A stretch of DNA of 64,000 nucleotides from DATAEG01 sp963703085 (GTDB lineage: Bacteria; Actinomycetota; Actinomycetes; Mycobacteriales; Jatrophihabitantaceae): NCBI GenBank assembly GCA_963703085.1, contig OY969789.1:1798001-1862000 (forward strand), in the 5' to 3' direction. How positions within the stretch are numbered: the stretch's first letter is position 1; every line of letters begins with the position of its first letter. The position numbers and the translations under genes are program-made. The notes under the pieces were generated by a model, which worked only from the letters and a program-made list of their open reading frames with translations, made no database searches and was not told the origin of the DNA. Of this stretch, positions 42,041-51,429 are shown piece after piece.

Positions 42041-44020
42041 TCAGATGTCGAGGAACCGGACGTCCTTGGCGTTGCGGATGATGAAGCCACGCCGTGCTTC
42101 CACGTCGTCACCCATCAACACGCTGAACAACTCGTCGGCTGTGGCCGCATCATCGAGGGTGACCTGCAACAGCACCCGGGTGGCCGGGTCCATCGTGGTC
42201 TCCCACAGCTCGGTGGCATTCATCTCGCCGAGACCCTTGTAGCGCTGGATCCCGTCGTCCTTCGGGTGCTTGCGACCGGCTTCGACGCCGATCTTGATGA
42301 GACCCTCGCGCTCCCGCTCGGAGTACGCATAGTCCGGCGGGGTCTTCGGGCCCCACTTGATCTTGTACAGCGGCGGCTGCGACAGGTAGACGTGCCCGTG
42401 TTCGATGAGCGGGCGCATGAACCGGAACAGCAGCGTGAGCAGCAACGTGGTGATGTGCTGACCGTCGACGTCGGCGTCGGCCATCAGCACCACCTTGTGG
42501 TAGCGCAGTTTTGCCAGGTCGAAATCGTCGTGGATGCCGGTGCCCAACGCGGTGATCAGCGACTGCACCTCGGTGTTCTTCAGCACCCGGTCGATGCGCG
42601 CCTTCTCGACGTTGATGATCTTGCCGCGGATCGGCAGGATCGCCTGGTACAGCGAGTCGCGGCCGGACTTCGCCGACCCACCCGCCGAGTCACCCTCGAC
42701 GATGTAGAGCTCGCTGCGCTCGGGGTCGGTGGAGCGGCAGTCGGACAGCTTTCCCGGCATCCCGACACCGTCGAGCGCGCCTTTGCGCCGGGCGATCTGC
42801 CGAGCCTGCTGCGCGGCTTTGCGCGCCCGCGCCGCGGAGCTCGCCTTCGTCACGATGATGCGACCCTCGCTGGGGTTGCGCTCGAACCAGTCGGCCAGCC
42901 AGTCGTTGCAGGCCTTCTGCACGAACGACTTCGCTTCGGAGTTGCCCAGCTTGCCCTTCGTCTGACCTTCGAACTGAGGCTCACCGAGCTTGATGGAGAC
43001 GATCGCGGCGAGGCCCTCCCGGATGTCGTCACCGGTGAGCTTCTCGTCGCCCTTGAGGATCTTCTTGTCCGTCGCCCACTTGTTCACCACGCTGGTGAGC
43101 GCGGAGCGGAAACCCTCCTCGTGCGTGCCGCCTTCGATCGTGTTGATCGTGTTCGCGAACGTGTGCACGCTCTCGGAATAGGTGTCGTTCCACTGCATCG
43201 CGATTTCGAGGGAGAGCTTGCGCGCCTTGTCTTCCTCGGTGAAGTAGATGACCGACTTGTGGATCGGTGACTTGCTGGCATTCAGGTGCGTGACGAAGTC
43301 GGCGATGCCGTTCTCGTAGCAATACGAGACCTCGCGCCCGGCAGTCGGCGAGGCAACCTCGCCCTCGGCCGCAGCGCCTTCGGCGGGCCGCTCGTCGCGC
43401 AGCACGATGGTCAGACCCCGGTTGAGGAAGGCGTACTCCTGGTACCGGCGGGTGATCGTCTCCCACGAGTACTCGACGGTTTCGAAAATCGATTCGTCGG
43501 CCCAGAACGTGACGGTGGTGCCGGTGCGGGTCGTCTTCTCCCCGCGCTTCAGCGGCTCGGCCGGCTTCTGATCGACGTAGGGCTGGCTCCAGTGGTAGCC
43601 GTCCCGGTCGATCTCGACCTCGAGGCGGCGGCTCAGCGCGTTGACCACCGACACGCCGACACCGTGCAGCCCACCGGAGACTGCATAGGAATCGCTGTCG
43701 AACTTCCCGCCGGCGTGCAGCATGGTGAGGATGACCTCGACGGTCGGCTTCTTCTGCTGCGGGTGCATCGCCACCGGCATGCCCCGGCCGTTGTCCACGA
43801 CGCGCACGCCGCCATCGGCCAGCAGAGTCACCTCGATGCGGTCGCAGAAGCCTTCCAACGCCTCGTCCACTGCGTTGTCGACGACTTCGGTGATGAGGTG
43901 GTGCAAGCCGCGCGCGGAGGTCGAGCCGATGTACATGCCGGGCCGCTTGCGGACCGCCTCCAGCCCCTCCAGAACGGTGATCGACTCTGCCCCGTACGCC
44001 TTCGGCTTTGCCACCGGCAC
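42041..44020 (-). CDS. gyrB: DNA gyrase subunit B
   Basis: ATPase subunit of gyrase, 659 residues, usual length for actinobacteria. GHKL ATPase domain with EVVDNAVDEALEG, VVDNGRGMPV and SGGLHGVGVSVVN; transducer with the QTKGKLGN loop; TOPRIM domain with YIVEGDSAGGSAKSGRD and DADVDGQHI; C-terminal RYKGLGEMNATELW. The start is GTG with GAGGAG near; a GTG two codons later is also possible. No intein in this subunit. Confidence 0.97.
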   Translation of the reverse strand: MPVAKPKAYGAESITVLEGLEAVRKRPGMYIGSTSARGLHHLITEVVDNAVDEALEGFCDRIEVTLLADGGVRVVDNGRGMPVAMHPQQKKPTVEVILTMLHAGGKFDSDSYAVSGGLHGVGVSVVNALSRRLEVEIDRDGYHWSQPYVDQKPAEPLKRGEKTTRTGTTVTFWADESIFETVEYSWETITRRYQEYAFLNRGLTIVLRDERPAEGAAAEGEVASPTAGREVSYCYENGIADFVTHLNASKSPIHKSVIYFTEEDKARKLSLEIAMQWNDTYSESVHTFANTINTIEGGTHEEGFRSALTSVVNKWATDKKILKGDEKLTGDDIREGLAAIVSIKLGEPQFEGQTKGKLGNSEAKSFVQKACNDWLADWFERNPSEGRIIVTKASSAARARKAAQQARQIARRKGALDGVGMPGKLSDCRSTDPERSELYIVEGDSAGGSAKSGRDSLYQAILPIRGKIINVEKARIDRVLKNTEVQSLITALGTGIHDDFDLAKLRYHKVVLMADADVDGQHITTLLLTLLFRFMRPLIEHGHVYLSQPPLYKIKWGPKTPPDYAYSEREREGLIKIGVEAGRKHPKDDGIQRYKGLGEMNATELWETTMDPATRVLLQVTLDDAATADELFSVLMGDDVEARRGFIIRNAKDVRFLDI

Positions 44021-44074
44021 ATCTCCTCATCCGCCAGCCGCCGGAACCGGACGGGCCAGCTAGTTCACAAACGA

Positions 44075-44113
44075 ATCGGCGCGGAGGCGAGTGCTCACGC
44101 GCTCCGCGCCGAT
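44075..44113 (-). terminator. hairpin between dciA and gyrB
   Basis: 12-base perfect stem ATCGGCGCGGAG/CTCCGCGCCGAT with a 15-base loop, 187 bases after the dciA stop and 55 bases before the gyrB start. Suits termination of the dnaN-recF-dciA transcript. A leader hairpin of gyrB is the other possibility. The rest of the 279-base gap has no gene. Confidence 0.6.
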
Positions 44114-44299
44114 GCAACCGGTCCAGTCTAGTCCCTCAGCGGGCCGGGAACGGCCGCGCAACACCGCTGTGAGCTCCGCAGACTGGCGAGTAGTGGCGGG
44201 GCAGGGTCCCGGTACTAGGAAGTTGCCGCGGATCGGAGATCTGGGGCCCTCAGCCGCGTCGTGCCGGGCCGCCGCAGAGCCGCCGAGGGGTCGGCTCGG

Positions 44300-45037
44300 T
44301 CAGCCGTAGGTGTCCCGCGGTCCGCGGGCGCCCGGGATGGTGCGCAACCCGTGCCGCCAGGTCGGCCCGGCCGGGCCGCTGACGTGCATCCGGGTCACCA
44401 CGCCGGGGCCGAGTTGAGCGGTGAGCCGGGCGATCAGCCGGCTGCTCAGAATCCGGATCTGGGTCGCCCACGCGGTGGACTGGGCGCTGACCCGAAGTTC
44501 CCCGTCGCGCAATGACTCCGGTTGCGAGTGCGCGCCGATCTCTGCGCCGACCAGGCCGGGCCAGTCGGTGAAGATGCGCGCCTCGGTGAGCGGGCGCTGC
44601 CATCCCATCGCGGCCAGCATCCCGTTCAGCACCGCCCCGGCCGCCTGCGGATCCCGCACGTCTGCGCCGGGCCCCGAATAGCCGGAACGCCCAGCGCTCA
44701 GGTTGGCCGAGCGGTTGACCCTGCGCTTGCGGGCGGCCCGCGTCTCGCTCGATCGGCGCGCGGTGGAACCCACCTGTGCCCCGGCCAACGCTTGCCGGGC
44801 CAGATCGATCCCGCTCGGCTCCGCGGTCGTGTCCTCACCATCGGGTTCCACATCCTGCAACGACGGGTTCCCGACGACGTCCGCGTCCGCCCCCAGCTCT
44901 GCCGCGCCGGGGCCGACCGTAGGTCCAGGCTCCGACCCGGGCGACGCCTGCGGAGCCCGGGAAATGTCAGAGCCGACCGTAGGTCCAGGCTCCGACCCGG
45001 GCGACGCCTGCGGGGCCGAGGAGGTGTCAGAGCACAC
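44300..45037 (-). CDS. dciA: DciA/DUF721 replication protein with internal repeats
   Basis: Helicase-loading protein of bacteria without DnaC/DnaI; 245 residues. The C-terminal domain (about 140-245) has GAVLNGMLAAMGWQRPLTE, WPGLVGAEIGAHSQPESLRD, GELRVSAQSTAWATQIRILS. The N-terminal half is disordered and opens with two near-identical 20-residue repeats (APQASPGSEPGPTVG...), encoded by a 60-base direct repeat. The start is GTG 45037, 11 bases inside the recF end. Known actinobacterial DciA proteins do have long disordered N-termini. Confidence 0.9.
   Translation of the reverse strand: MCSDTSSAPQASPGSEPGPTVGSDISRAPQASPGSEPGPTVGPGAAELGADADVVGNPSLQDVEPDGEDTTAEPSGIDLARQALAGAQVGSTARRSSETRAARKRRVNRSANLSAGRSGYSGPGADVRDPQAAGAVLNGMLAAMGWQRPLTEARIFTDWPGLVGAEIGAHSQPESLRDGELRVSAQSTAWATQIRILSSRLIARLTAQLGPGVVTRMHVSGPAGPTWRHGLRTIPGARGPRDTYG
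44912..45031. repeat. 60-base tandem duplication carrying a dispersed hairpin repeat
   Basis: Copies at 44912-44971 and 44972-45031, differing in only a few bases near their ends. Each opens with GCCGACCGTAGGTCCAGGC, a 19-base word that also occurs three times at 60337-60482. It folds as GACC-gta-GGTC with flanking arms; in copy 2 they are GAGCC/GGCTC. The duplication is in frame within dciA and the second copy reaches the recF stop codon. Confidence 0.85.
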
Positions 45038-46157
45038 GGCGCACCTCCTGGTCGTTGACATCGAAGCGCGCCCCGAGCAGCGCTTCGGGTACATCTTCGG
45101 CCACTGCGGCGGTAATGAGAACCTGCTCGGCGTGTCCGGCCACCTCGGCGAGGCGTTCCCGGCGCGACCCGTCCAGTTCGGCGAAGACGTCGTCGAGGAT
45201 GAGGATGGGCTCTGCGCCGTCAGCGCGCAGCACGTCATAGCTGCCGAGGCGCAGCGCCAGTGCGGCCGACCACGACTCGCCGTGGCTGGCGTACCCCCGC
45301 ACCGGCAGCTCTCCCAGCCGCAGCTCCAGGTCGTCGCGGTGCGGGCCGACCAGCGTCACTCCGCGGTCCACTTCCTGCGGCCGCAGCCTGGCCAGCTCGG
45401 AGAGCAATGCGGCGGACAGCACCGCGGCGTCGCTTTCCCCGGAATCGACGGCAGACAAGGTGCTGGCGTAGCGCATGCCCAGTGGCGCGGAGCGGGGCGC
45501 CACCCGTGCGTAGGCGGCAGCGACCGGTTCGCGCAGCGTCGCCACCAGATCGATGCGAGCAGCCAGCAGGGCGCCACCGTGGTCAGCGAGGTGCTCGTCC
45601 CACACGTCGAGAGTGCGCAGGTCGTTGCCTGCGCCGGAGCGTCGGCTGTGCCCGGCGCTCTTCAACAGCGCGACTCGCTGCCGCAGCACCTTGTCGTAAT
45701 CCGCTCGCACGCCGGCCAGCCGCGGGGTGCGCTGCACCAGCAGATCGTCGAGGAACCGGCGCCGCTCACCCGGATCCCCGCGCACGATCGCGAGATCCTC
45801 CGGCGCGAACAGCACCGTGCGGACTGCACCCAGGATGTCCCGGGCCCGGCCGAAGGACCCGCGGTTGAGCCGGGCCCGGTTCGCCTTCCCGGCGGTGAGC
45901 TCCACCTCGACCACGAGTTCCCGCCCAGCGGAAACCACAGCCGCCGCGATCGCTGCCCGGCCGGCTCCGTGCCGGATCAGTGCGGCATCGGTGGCGACCC
46001 GGTGGCTGCTCAGCGTCGCGAGGTAGCCGATCGCCTCGACCAGATTGGTCTTACCTTGCCCGTTCGGGCCGACGAGAACGCAGGCGCCGGGTTCCAGCGC
46101 GAGTTCGGCGCGCGGCCAGCTGCGGAAGTCCGCGACAGTGAGATGACGTACGTACAC
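45027..46157 (-). CDS. recF: DNA replication and repair protein RecF
   Basis: SMC-like ATPase that loads RecA at gaps; 376 residues. Walker A is VGPNGQGKTNLVEA (about 29-42), the coiled region is short, signature segment is SHGESWSAALALRLGSYDVL and Walker B is PILILDDVFAELDGSR. GTG 46157 gives MYVRHLTVADFRSW, the family N-terminus. The last bases lie in the 60-base duplication. Overlap with dciA suggests coupled translation; gnd is 40 bases upstream. Confidence 0.95.
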   Translation of the reverse strand: MYVRHLTVADFRSWPRAELALEPGACVLVGPNGQGKTNLVEAIGYLATLSSHRVATDAALIRHGAGRAAIAAAVVSAGRELVVEVELTAGKANRARLNRGSFGRARDILGAVRTVLFAPEDLAIVRGDPGERRRFLDDLLVQRTPRLAGVRADYDKVLRQRVALLKSAGHSRRSGAGNDLRTLDVWDEHLADHGGALLAARIDLVATLREPVAAAYARVAPRSAPLGMRYASTLSAVDSGESDAAVLSAALLSELARLRPQEVDRGVTLVGPHRDDLELRLGELPVRGYASHGESWSAALALRLGSYDVLRADGAEPILILDDVFAELDGSRRERLAEVAGHAEQVLITAAVAEDVPEALLGARFDVNDQEVRRVL

Positions 46158-46197
46158 GCAGCGAAAGTGCGTCAGCCGACCGACGGCAAGCTGCGCA

Positions 46198-47103
46198 TCA
46201 CTTCGGCATCGGCGAGTCGTTGGCCACCGACGCTTCGACCGCGTGGCCACCGAACTGGTTGCGCAAGGCCGCGATCATCTTCATCGCCGGTGAGTCGTCC
46301 TGCCGGGAGGAGAACCGGGCGAACAGCGACGCGGTGATCACCGGCAGCGGCACGGCGTGATCGATGGCCGCCTCGACAGTCCAGCGACCCTCCCCGGAAT
46401 CCTGGGCGAAGCCCTTCAGCTTGCTCAGTTCCGGGTCCTCCCGCAGCGCCTTCACCGCGAGGTCCAGCAGCCAGGAGCGGATGACCGTGCCCTCCCGCCA
46501 CGAGTCCATCGTGTCGGTGACGTTCTGCACGATCGGCGAGGCGGCCATCAGCTCGTAGCCCTCTGCGTAGGACTGCATGATCCCGTACTCGATACCGTTG
46601 TGGACCATCTTGGTGAAATGCCCGGCGCCGACCTCGCCGGCATGCACGAACCCGAAATCGCCTTCCGGCTTCAGCGCATCGAAGACGGGCTGGATGCGAG
46701 CGACATCCTCTTCGCTGCCGCCGGCCATCAGTGCGTAGCCGTTCTCCAGGCCCCATACGCCGCCGGAGACACCGCAATCCAGGAACTTGATGCCCTTCTG
46801 GATCAGTTCCTCGGCGTGCCGCTGGTCGTCGGTGTACTTGCTGTTGCCGCCATCGATGACGATGTCTCCCTCGGCGAGGACCTCGCCGAGCTTGTTGATG
46901 GTGTCGTCGGTCGGCCCGCCGGCCGGGACCATCACCCACACCGCGCGGGGCACCTGCAGCGTCGTGGCCAGCTCCTCGAGGGAGGCCACGTCGCGCTTGG
47001 AGTCCGGAGAACGGTCGTAGCCGACCACGGTGTGCCCAGCATTGCGCAGCCGCTGGGCCATGTTGCCGCCCATCTTGCCGAGACCGATGAGTCCGATTTC
47101 CAC
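46198..47103 (-). CDS. gnd: 6-phosphogluconate dehydrogenase, decarboxylating (short type)
   Basis: Pentose-phosphate-pathway enzyme: 6-phosphogluconate to ribulose-5-phosphate plus CO2. At 301 residues it belongs to the short class (about 300), not the 470-residue class. Cofactor site EIGLIGLGKMGGNMAQRL; substrate motif LDCGVSGGVWGLENGYALM; catalytic Lys-Asn in GHFTKMVHNGIEYGIM. GTG start with CGGAGG before. It lies between dnaN and recF, as in many actinobacteria. Confidence 0.95.
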   Translation of the reverse strand: MEIGLIGLGKMGGNMAQRLRNAGHTVVGYDRSPDSKRDVASLEELATTLQVPRAVWVMVPAGGPTDDTINKLGEVLAEGDIVIDGGNSKYTDDQRHAEELIQKGIKFLDCGVSGGVWGLENGYALMAGGSEEDVARIQPVFDALKPEGDFGFVHAGEVGAGHFTKMVHNGIEYGIMQSYAEGYELMAASPIVQNVTDTMDSWREGTVIRSWLLDLAVKALREDPELSKLKGFAQDSGEGRWTVEAAIDHAVPLPVITASLFARFSSRQDDSPAMKMIAALRNQFGGHAVEASVANDSPMPK

Positions 47104-47188
47104 GCTGACCTCCGATACCGACACCCGATGCGACGCGCTTACGGTACCGCCGCCAGATGGGCGCTCCAGCCGGGCCTCAGGGCAGGGA

Positions 47189-48310
47189 CTACCCGGGCAG
47201 CCGGACCGGCTGGATGAGGTAGGTGTAGGCCCCGGCGCCCTCGCCTGCCGGACGCAGCACCACCGGCTTCGACCCGGAGGTGAACAGCATCCGGGCGGCG
47301 CCGGCATCCAGCGCGGAGAGCCCATCGAGCAGGAAGGACGGGTTGAACGCCGAGGTCAGGTCGTCGCCGTCGAACGATGCTTCGAGCTGCTCCTCGGCGC
47401 GGCCTTCGTCCTCGCCGCCGGCGGACAGCGCCACCGACCCGTCGGTGAAATCCATCCGCACCGACGTGCCGCGGTCGGCCACCAGCGAGACGCGCTTGAC
47501 CGCTTCGATCAGGGCGGGTGTCTCGATCTCGGCGGTCATTGCGAACTCGTTGGGCAACAACGAGCGGTAGGGCGGGAACTGCGCGTCGAGCAGCCGGGTC
47601 GTGGTGCGGCGGCCGGTGCCGGAGAAACCGATCAGCCCTTCCCCGACGCCGGTGCTGGACAGGGCGATCGTCACGTCCTCGCCGCTGACCAGGCTCTTCG
47701 CGGCGTCAGCCAGAGTTCGGGCCGGCACCAGCACCTGGACGGTGTCGGCGCCGGGATCGACCGGGTGCCAGGTCAGCTCACGTACCGCCAACCGGTAGCG
47801 GTCGGTGGCTGCGAGCGTGAGCCGCTCGCCGTCGATCTCCATCCGCACACCGGTGAGCATGGGCAACGTGTCGTCCCGACCGGCGGCCACCGCGACCTGA
47901 GCGACCGCCTGCGCGAACACCGAGCTGGAGACGGTGCCCGCCGTCGTCGGCATCGTCGGCAGGCGCGGATAGTCCTCGATCGGCATCGTCGGCAGCGTGA
48001 ATCGTGCCGAGCCGCAGCTGATCGTCACCCGGGAGCCTTCGGCGGCCAGATCCACCGGATGCGCCGGCAACGCGCGGGTGATGTCCGCGAGCAGCCGCCC
48101 CGACACCAACACCTGACCCGGTTCGGCAACGTTGACGTCGACATCGGCTTGCGCGGAGACCTCGTAGTCGAACGTGGATACCGACAGCGACGTGTCGCCG
48201 GCCACCAGCATCACGCCGGCGAGCACCGGGACGGTCGGCCGCGCCGGCAGGCTGCGCGCCGCCCAGGCGACGGCGTCGGCGAACGCGTCACGTTCGACTC
48301 GGAACTTCAT
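47189..48310 (-). CDS. dnaN: DNA polymerase III beta subunit (sliding clamp)
   Basis: Processivity clamp of 373 residues with three similar domains. Starts MKFRVERDAFADAVAWAARS; inner motifs VLAGVMLVAGDTSLSVSTFD and LPMLTGVRMEIDGERLTLAA; C-terminal YLIQPVRLPG is the family end. ATG has AAGGAG 6 bases before. Upstream lies a 370-base region with DnaA-box-like sites. Confidence 0.97.
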   Translation of the reverse strand: MKFRVERDAFADAVAWAARSLPARPTVPVLAGVMLVAGDTSLSVSTFDYEVSAQADVDVNVAEPGQVLVSGRLLADITRALPAHPVDLAAEGSRVTISCGSARFTLPTMPIEDYPRLPTMPTTAGTVSSSVFAQAVAQVAVAAGRDDTLPMLTGVRMEIDGERLTLAATDRYRLAVRELTWHPVDPGADTVQVLVPARTLADAAKSLVSGEDVTIALSSTGVGEGLIGFSGTGRRTTTRLLDAQFPPYRSLLPNEFAMTAEIETPALIEAVKRVSLVADRGTSVRMDFTDGSVALSAGGEDEGRAEEQLEASFDGDDLTSAFNPSFLLDGLSALDAGAARMLFTSGSKPVVLRPAGEGAGAYTYLIQPVRLPG

Positions 48311-48680
48311 CAGCGTCTCCTTCGCCGCCTGCCATTGCGGCGGGCGACTCATTACTTCGGTGGGACTGGACAGTATGCCCACACAGCCAACACGGCGGGA
48401 GAGTGTGGTTCTTGATTCCTTGTTCAGATCCTTGCAGTAGTCATCTTCACCGGTGTGGATACTGTGGGAAACGGCGATTCGGCCAGGTCGGCGGCGCGCC
48501 GCGCTGTGGACGGAGCGTGCACGCAGCTGAGTCTGGGCCGTGTAATTCGGTGGACGTGTTGGGGTTGTGCGGTGGCGTCCCCAGGAACGCAATGTGAACC
48601 CACAGTGACATCCACAGGCTCCTGCACAGCTGTGGATCTTGACCACGCGGTGTGTCCGGCGGCAGTGCAAGGATCGGCTC
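48311..48680. other. oriC: putative origin part A (dnaN / hydrolase gap, DnaA-box-like sites)
   Basis: A 370-base divergent gap. Boxes on either strand: TGTGGATAC (48454-48462, one mismatch), TGTGGACGG (48505-48513), ACATCCACA (48608-48616) and TGTGGATCT (48631-48639). None is a perfect TTGTCCACA or TTATCCACA. In most actinobacteria the origin is the dnaA-dnaN spacer; here the spacer is split by a gene. Also holds the promoters of dnaN and the hydrolase. A long A/T run is not seen. Confidence 0.55.
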
Positions 48681-49913
48681 GTGCCCACTGAGATCTCCGT
48701 GCCCGGCCTGGTCCTCGTCGAACACGAGCTGGAAGTACCCCTCGATCACGCCCACCCGGACGGCGAGACCATCACCGTCTTCGCCCGTGAGGTGGCCGAG
48801 CGCGATGGCCGCGACCGGCCGTTCCTGGTCTTCCTGCAGGGCGGACCCGGCTCGGAGGCACCGCGGCCCACCAGGTTCCCGACCTCGCCGGCGTGGCTGG
48901 ACCGCGCGCTGGCGGATCATCGGGTGCTGCTGCTCGACCAGCGCGGCACCGGCCGGTCCACCCCGGTCGGCCGGCTGCCCGGGATGGACGCCGCCGCGCA
49001 GGCCGTGTACCTGCAGCATTTCCGGGCCGACTCCATCGTCGGTGATGCCGAACTGCTCCGGGAGGCGCTTGGCGTCGACCGGTGGAGTGTGCTGGGCCAG
49101 TCCTTCGGCGGATTCTGCACGCTGAGCTACCTGTCCCTGGCACCGCAGTCGCTGCGTCGCGCACTGTTCACCGGTGGGTTGCCGCCGATCGGCATCGACG
49201 TCGACGAGGTGTACCGACGCACCTACGAGACGATGCGCGGCCGCAATGAGGAGTACTACGACCGCTACCTCGATCGCGATCGAGTGCGCGCGCTGCATGC
49301 CCGGCTGGAGGCCGACCCGATCCCGTTGCCCGGCGGTGACCTGCTCACGTCGCGGCGCTTTCGGCAGATCGGGATGGATCTGGGCATGAGCGACGGAGCG
49401 GCCGCGGTCCGGTCGATCGTCGAGCTGGACCCGGAGTCACCCCTGTTCGGGCGCTTGGTCGATGCGGCGCTGCCCTTTCCGGCGCATCCGATCTACGCGG
49501 CGATCCATGAAGCGTGTTACGCCGACGGCGTGGCCACCAGGTGGTCCGCACAGCGCGTGATGCCGGAGGACTTCGCGGCGGATCCGACGCTGTTCACCGG
49601 GGAGCACGTGTTCCCGTGGATGTTCGCCGAGTACGGCGCGCTGCGCCCGCTCGCCGGTGCAGCCGAGGTGCTCGCGCAGGTCGAGTGGCCGCGGCTCTAC
49701 GACGCGGAGGTCTTGCGCACCAACGAGGTCCCGGCCGCCGCCGCGATCTACGCGCGGGACGCCTACGTCGATCGGGAACTGTCCGAGCGGACGGCCAAGC
49801 AGGTGCGCGGGCTGAAGCCGTGGCTGACCAACGAATACGAGCACAACGGCCTACGGGCGGACGGGGCGCGCATCCTTGACCGCCTGCTGGCGCTCTCCGA
49901 CGGCGACGCCTGA
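48681..49913 (+). CDS. proline iminopeptidase-like alpha/beta hydrolase
   Basis: A 410-residue hydrolase of the S33 family. VFLQGGPGSEAPRPT is the oxyanion region, LLDQRGTGRSTP, nucleophile in SVLGQSFGGFCTLSYL, and a late His probably in YEHNGLRADGAR. The family removes N-terminal proline from peptides. Start GTG 48681 follows AAGGATCGG. The gene is read opposite to dnaA and dnaN and lies between them, a place normally occupied only by the origin. It ends 25 bases from the dnaA stop. Confidence 0.88.
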   Translation: MPTEISVPGLVLVEHELEVPLDHAHPDGETITVFAREVAERDGRDRPFLVFLQGGPGSEAPRPTRFPTSPAWLDRALADHRVLLLDQRGTGRSTPVGRLPGMDAAAQAVYLQHFRADSIVGDAELLREALGVDRWSVLGQSFGGFCTLSYLSLAPQSLRRALFTGGLPPIGIDVDEVYRRTYETMRGRNEEYYDRYLDRDRVRALHARLEADPIPLPGGDLLTSRRFRQIGMDLGMSDGAAAVRSIVELDPESPLFGRLVDAALPFPAHPIYAAIHEACYADGVATRWSAQRVMPEDFAADPTLFTGEHVFPWMFAEYGALRPLAGAAEVLAQVEWPRLYDAEVLRTNEVPAAAAIYARDAYVDRELSERTAKQVRGLKPWLTNEYEHNGLRADGARILDRLLALSDGDA

Positions 49914-49938
49914 GGCCGATGGTCACCGCCACCGCCGA

Positions 49939-51429
49939 TCAAGCCCGGGCGCGCGCCTTGATCCGGCTGGTGAGCTCGGTGACCTGGTTGTAGACCGAGA
50001 GCCGTTCGGCCATTTGCAGCCGGATCTTCCGCTCGGCGTGCATGACGGTGGTGTGGTCGCGTCCGCCGAAGGTCTGACCGATCTTCGGCAGGGAGAGATC
50101 GGTCAGTTCGCGGCACAGGTACATGGCGATCTGCCGGGCGGTCGTCAGAACCCGGCTGCGCGAGCTGCCGGTCAGATCGTCCAATGACACGGAGAAGTAC
50201 TCCGCGGTGACGGCCATGATGATCGCCGCAGTGATCTCCGGACGGTCGGACTCGCCGATCAGATCCTTGAGCACCATCTCGGCCAGCTTCGCGTCGACGG
50301 CCTGCTTGTTCAGGCTGGCGAACGCGGTGACCCGGATGAGCGCGCCTTCCAGCTCACGCACGTTGCTCTGAATCTTCTCGGCGATGTACTGCAGCACATC
50401 CGGTGGTGGATTGAGCCCGTCCTGCGCGGCCTTCTTGCGCAGAATCGCGATCCGGGTTTCGAGGTCCGGGGCGACCACGTCGGTGATCAGCCCCCACTCG
50501 AAGCGGGTGCGCAGCCGGTCCTCCAGGGTCGACAACTCCCGCGGTGGTCGGTCCGAGCTGATGACGATCTGTTTGTTCGCGTTGTGCAATGTGTTGAACG
50601 TGTGGAAGAACTCTTCCTGCGTCCGCTCAGCACGTTCCAGGAACTGGATGTCGTCGATGAGCAGCAGGTCGATCTCGCGGTAGCGGGACTGGAATGCGTG
50701 CATCTTGTCGTCGCGCAGCGAGTTGATGAAGTCGTTGGTGAACTCTTCGCTGCTGACGTAGCGGACCCGCAGGCCGGGGAACAGCTGTTGTGCGTAGTGC
50801 CCGATGGCGTGCAGCAGGTGCGTTTTGCCCAGTCCCGAGTCGCCGTAGATGAACAACGGGCTGTACGCCTTTGCCGGCTGTTCGGCCACGGCGACAGCGG
50901 CGGCGTGGGAGAACCGGTTGCTCGAGCCGATCACAAAGGTGTCGAAGGTGTATCGCGGGTTGAGCCGGGCATCGCCGGCGGCCAGGACCGAGCCGTGTTT
51001 CATCGCGTGCCGGCCGGCCCGACCCTCGGGCAGTCCCGACCAGCCGCTCGGGCCGACGAAGCCGTGCGACTCCGCGGTCTCCTCGTGGCCGTCCGCGTCG
51101 TAGCGGTTGGCGTCGTAGTTCCCGTTCTCCGACGGCCGCTGGTCAGCGAAGGGGGGCTCCACCGATTCCTCCAGCGGCTGGACCGTGACCGCCACCTGGA
51201 TCTCCCGGCCCAGCTCCTCGGTGAGTGCTGCCGAGAGCAACGGGCGCAGCGAGGTCTCCAGGTAGTCCTTGGCGAAGTCGTGCGGGGCGGCCAGCAAGGC
51301 GGTGTCCTCGACCAGGCCGACCGGCCGGGTGAGTCCCAGCCAGGCACGTTGCTGGGGTCGTACCGTCTGCTCGTCGAACCGGTCAACGATCCGGTGCCAG
51401 ACGTCCGCCAGCTCACGTGGTTCAGCCAT
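49939..51429 (-). CDS. dnaA: chromosomal replication initiator protein DnaA
   Basis: AAA+ origin-binding initiator, 496 residues. Domain I 1-80 (WHRIVDRFDEQTVRPQQRAW); domain II 85-150 is a hydrophilic linker; domain III has Walker A FIYGDSGLGKTHLL (residues 193-206), Walker B DLLLIDDIQFLERAE; domain IV ends with the box-reading helix FGGRDHTTVMHAERKIR. ATG 51429 (MAEPRELADVW) fits family start. It is read away from rpmH as usual, with 468 bases between. Confidence 0.97.
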   Translation of the reverse strand: MAEPRELADVWHRIVDRFDEQTVRPQQRAWLGLTRPVGLVEDTALLAAPHDFAKDYLETSLRPLLSAALTEELGREIQVAVTVQPLEESVEPPFADQRPSENGNYDANRYDADGHEETAESHGFVGPSGWSGLPEGRAGRHAMKHGSVLAAGDARLNPRYTFDTFVIGSSNRFSHAAAVAVAEQPAKAYSPLFIYGDSGLGKTHLLHAIGHYAQQLFPGLRVRYVSSEEFTNDFINSLRDDKMHAFQSRYREIDLLLIDDIQFLERAERTQEEFFHTFNTLHNANKQIVISSDRPPRELSTLEDRLRTRFEWGLITDVVAPDLETRIAILRKKAAQDGLNPPPDVLQYIAEKIQSNVRELEGALIRVTAFASLNKQAVDAKLAEMVLKDLIGESDRPEITAAIIMAVTAEYFSVSLDDLTGSSRSRVLTTARQIAMYLCRELTDLSLPKIGQTFGGRDHTTVMHAERKIRLQMAERLSVYNQVTELTSRIKARARA

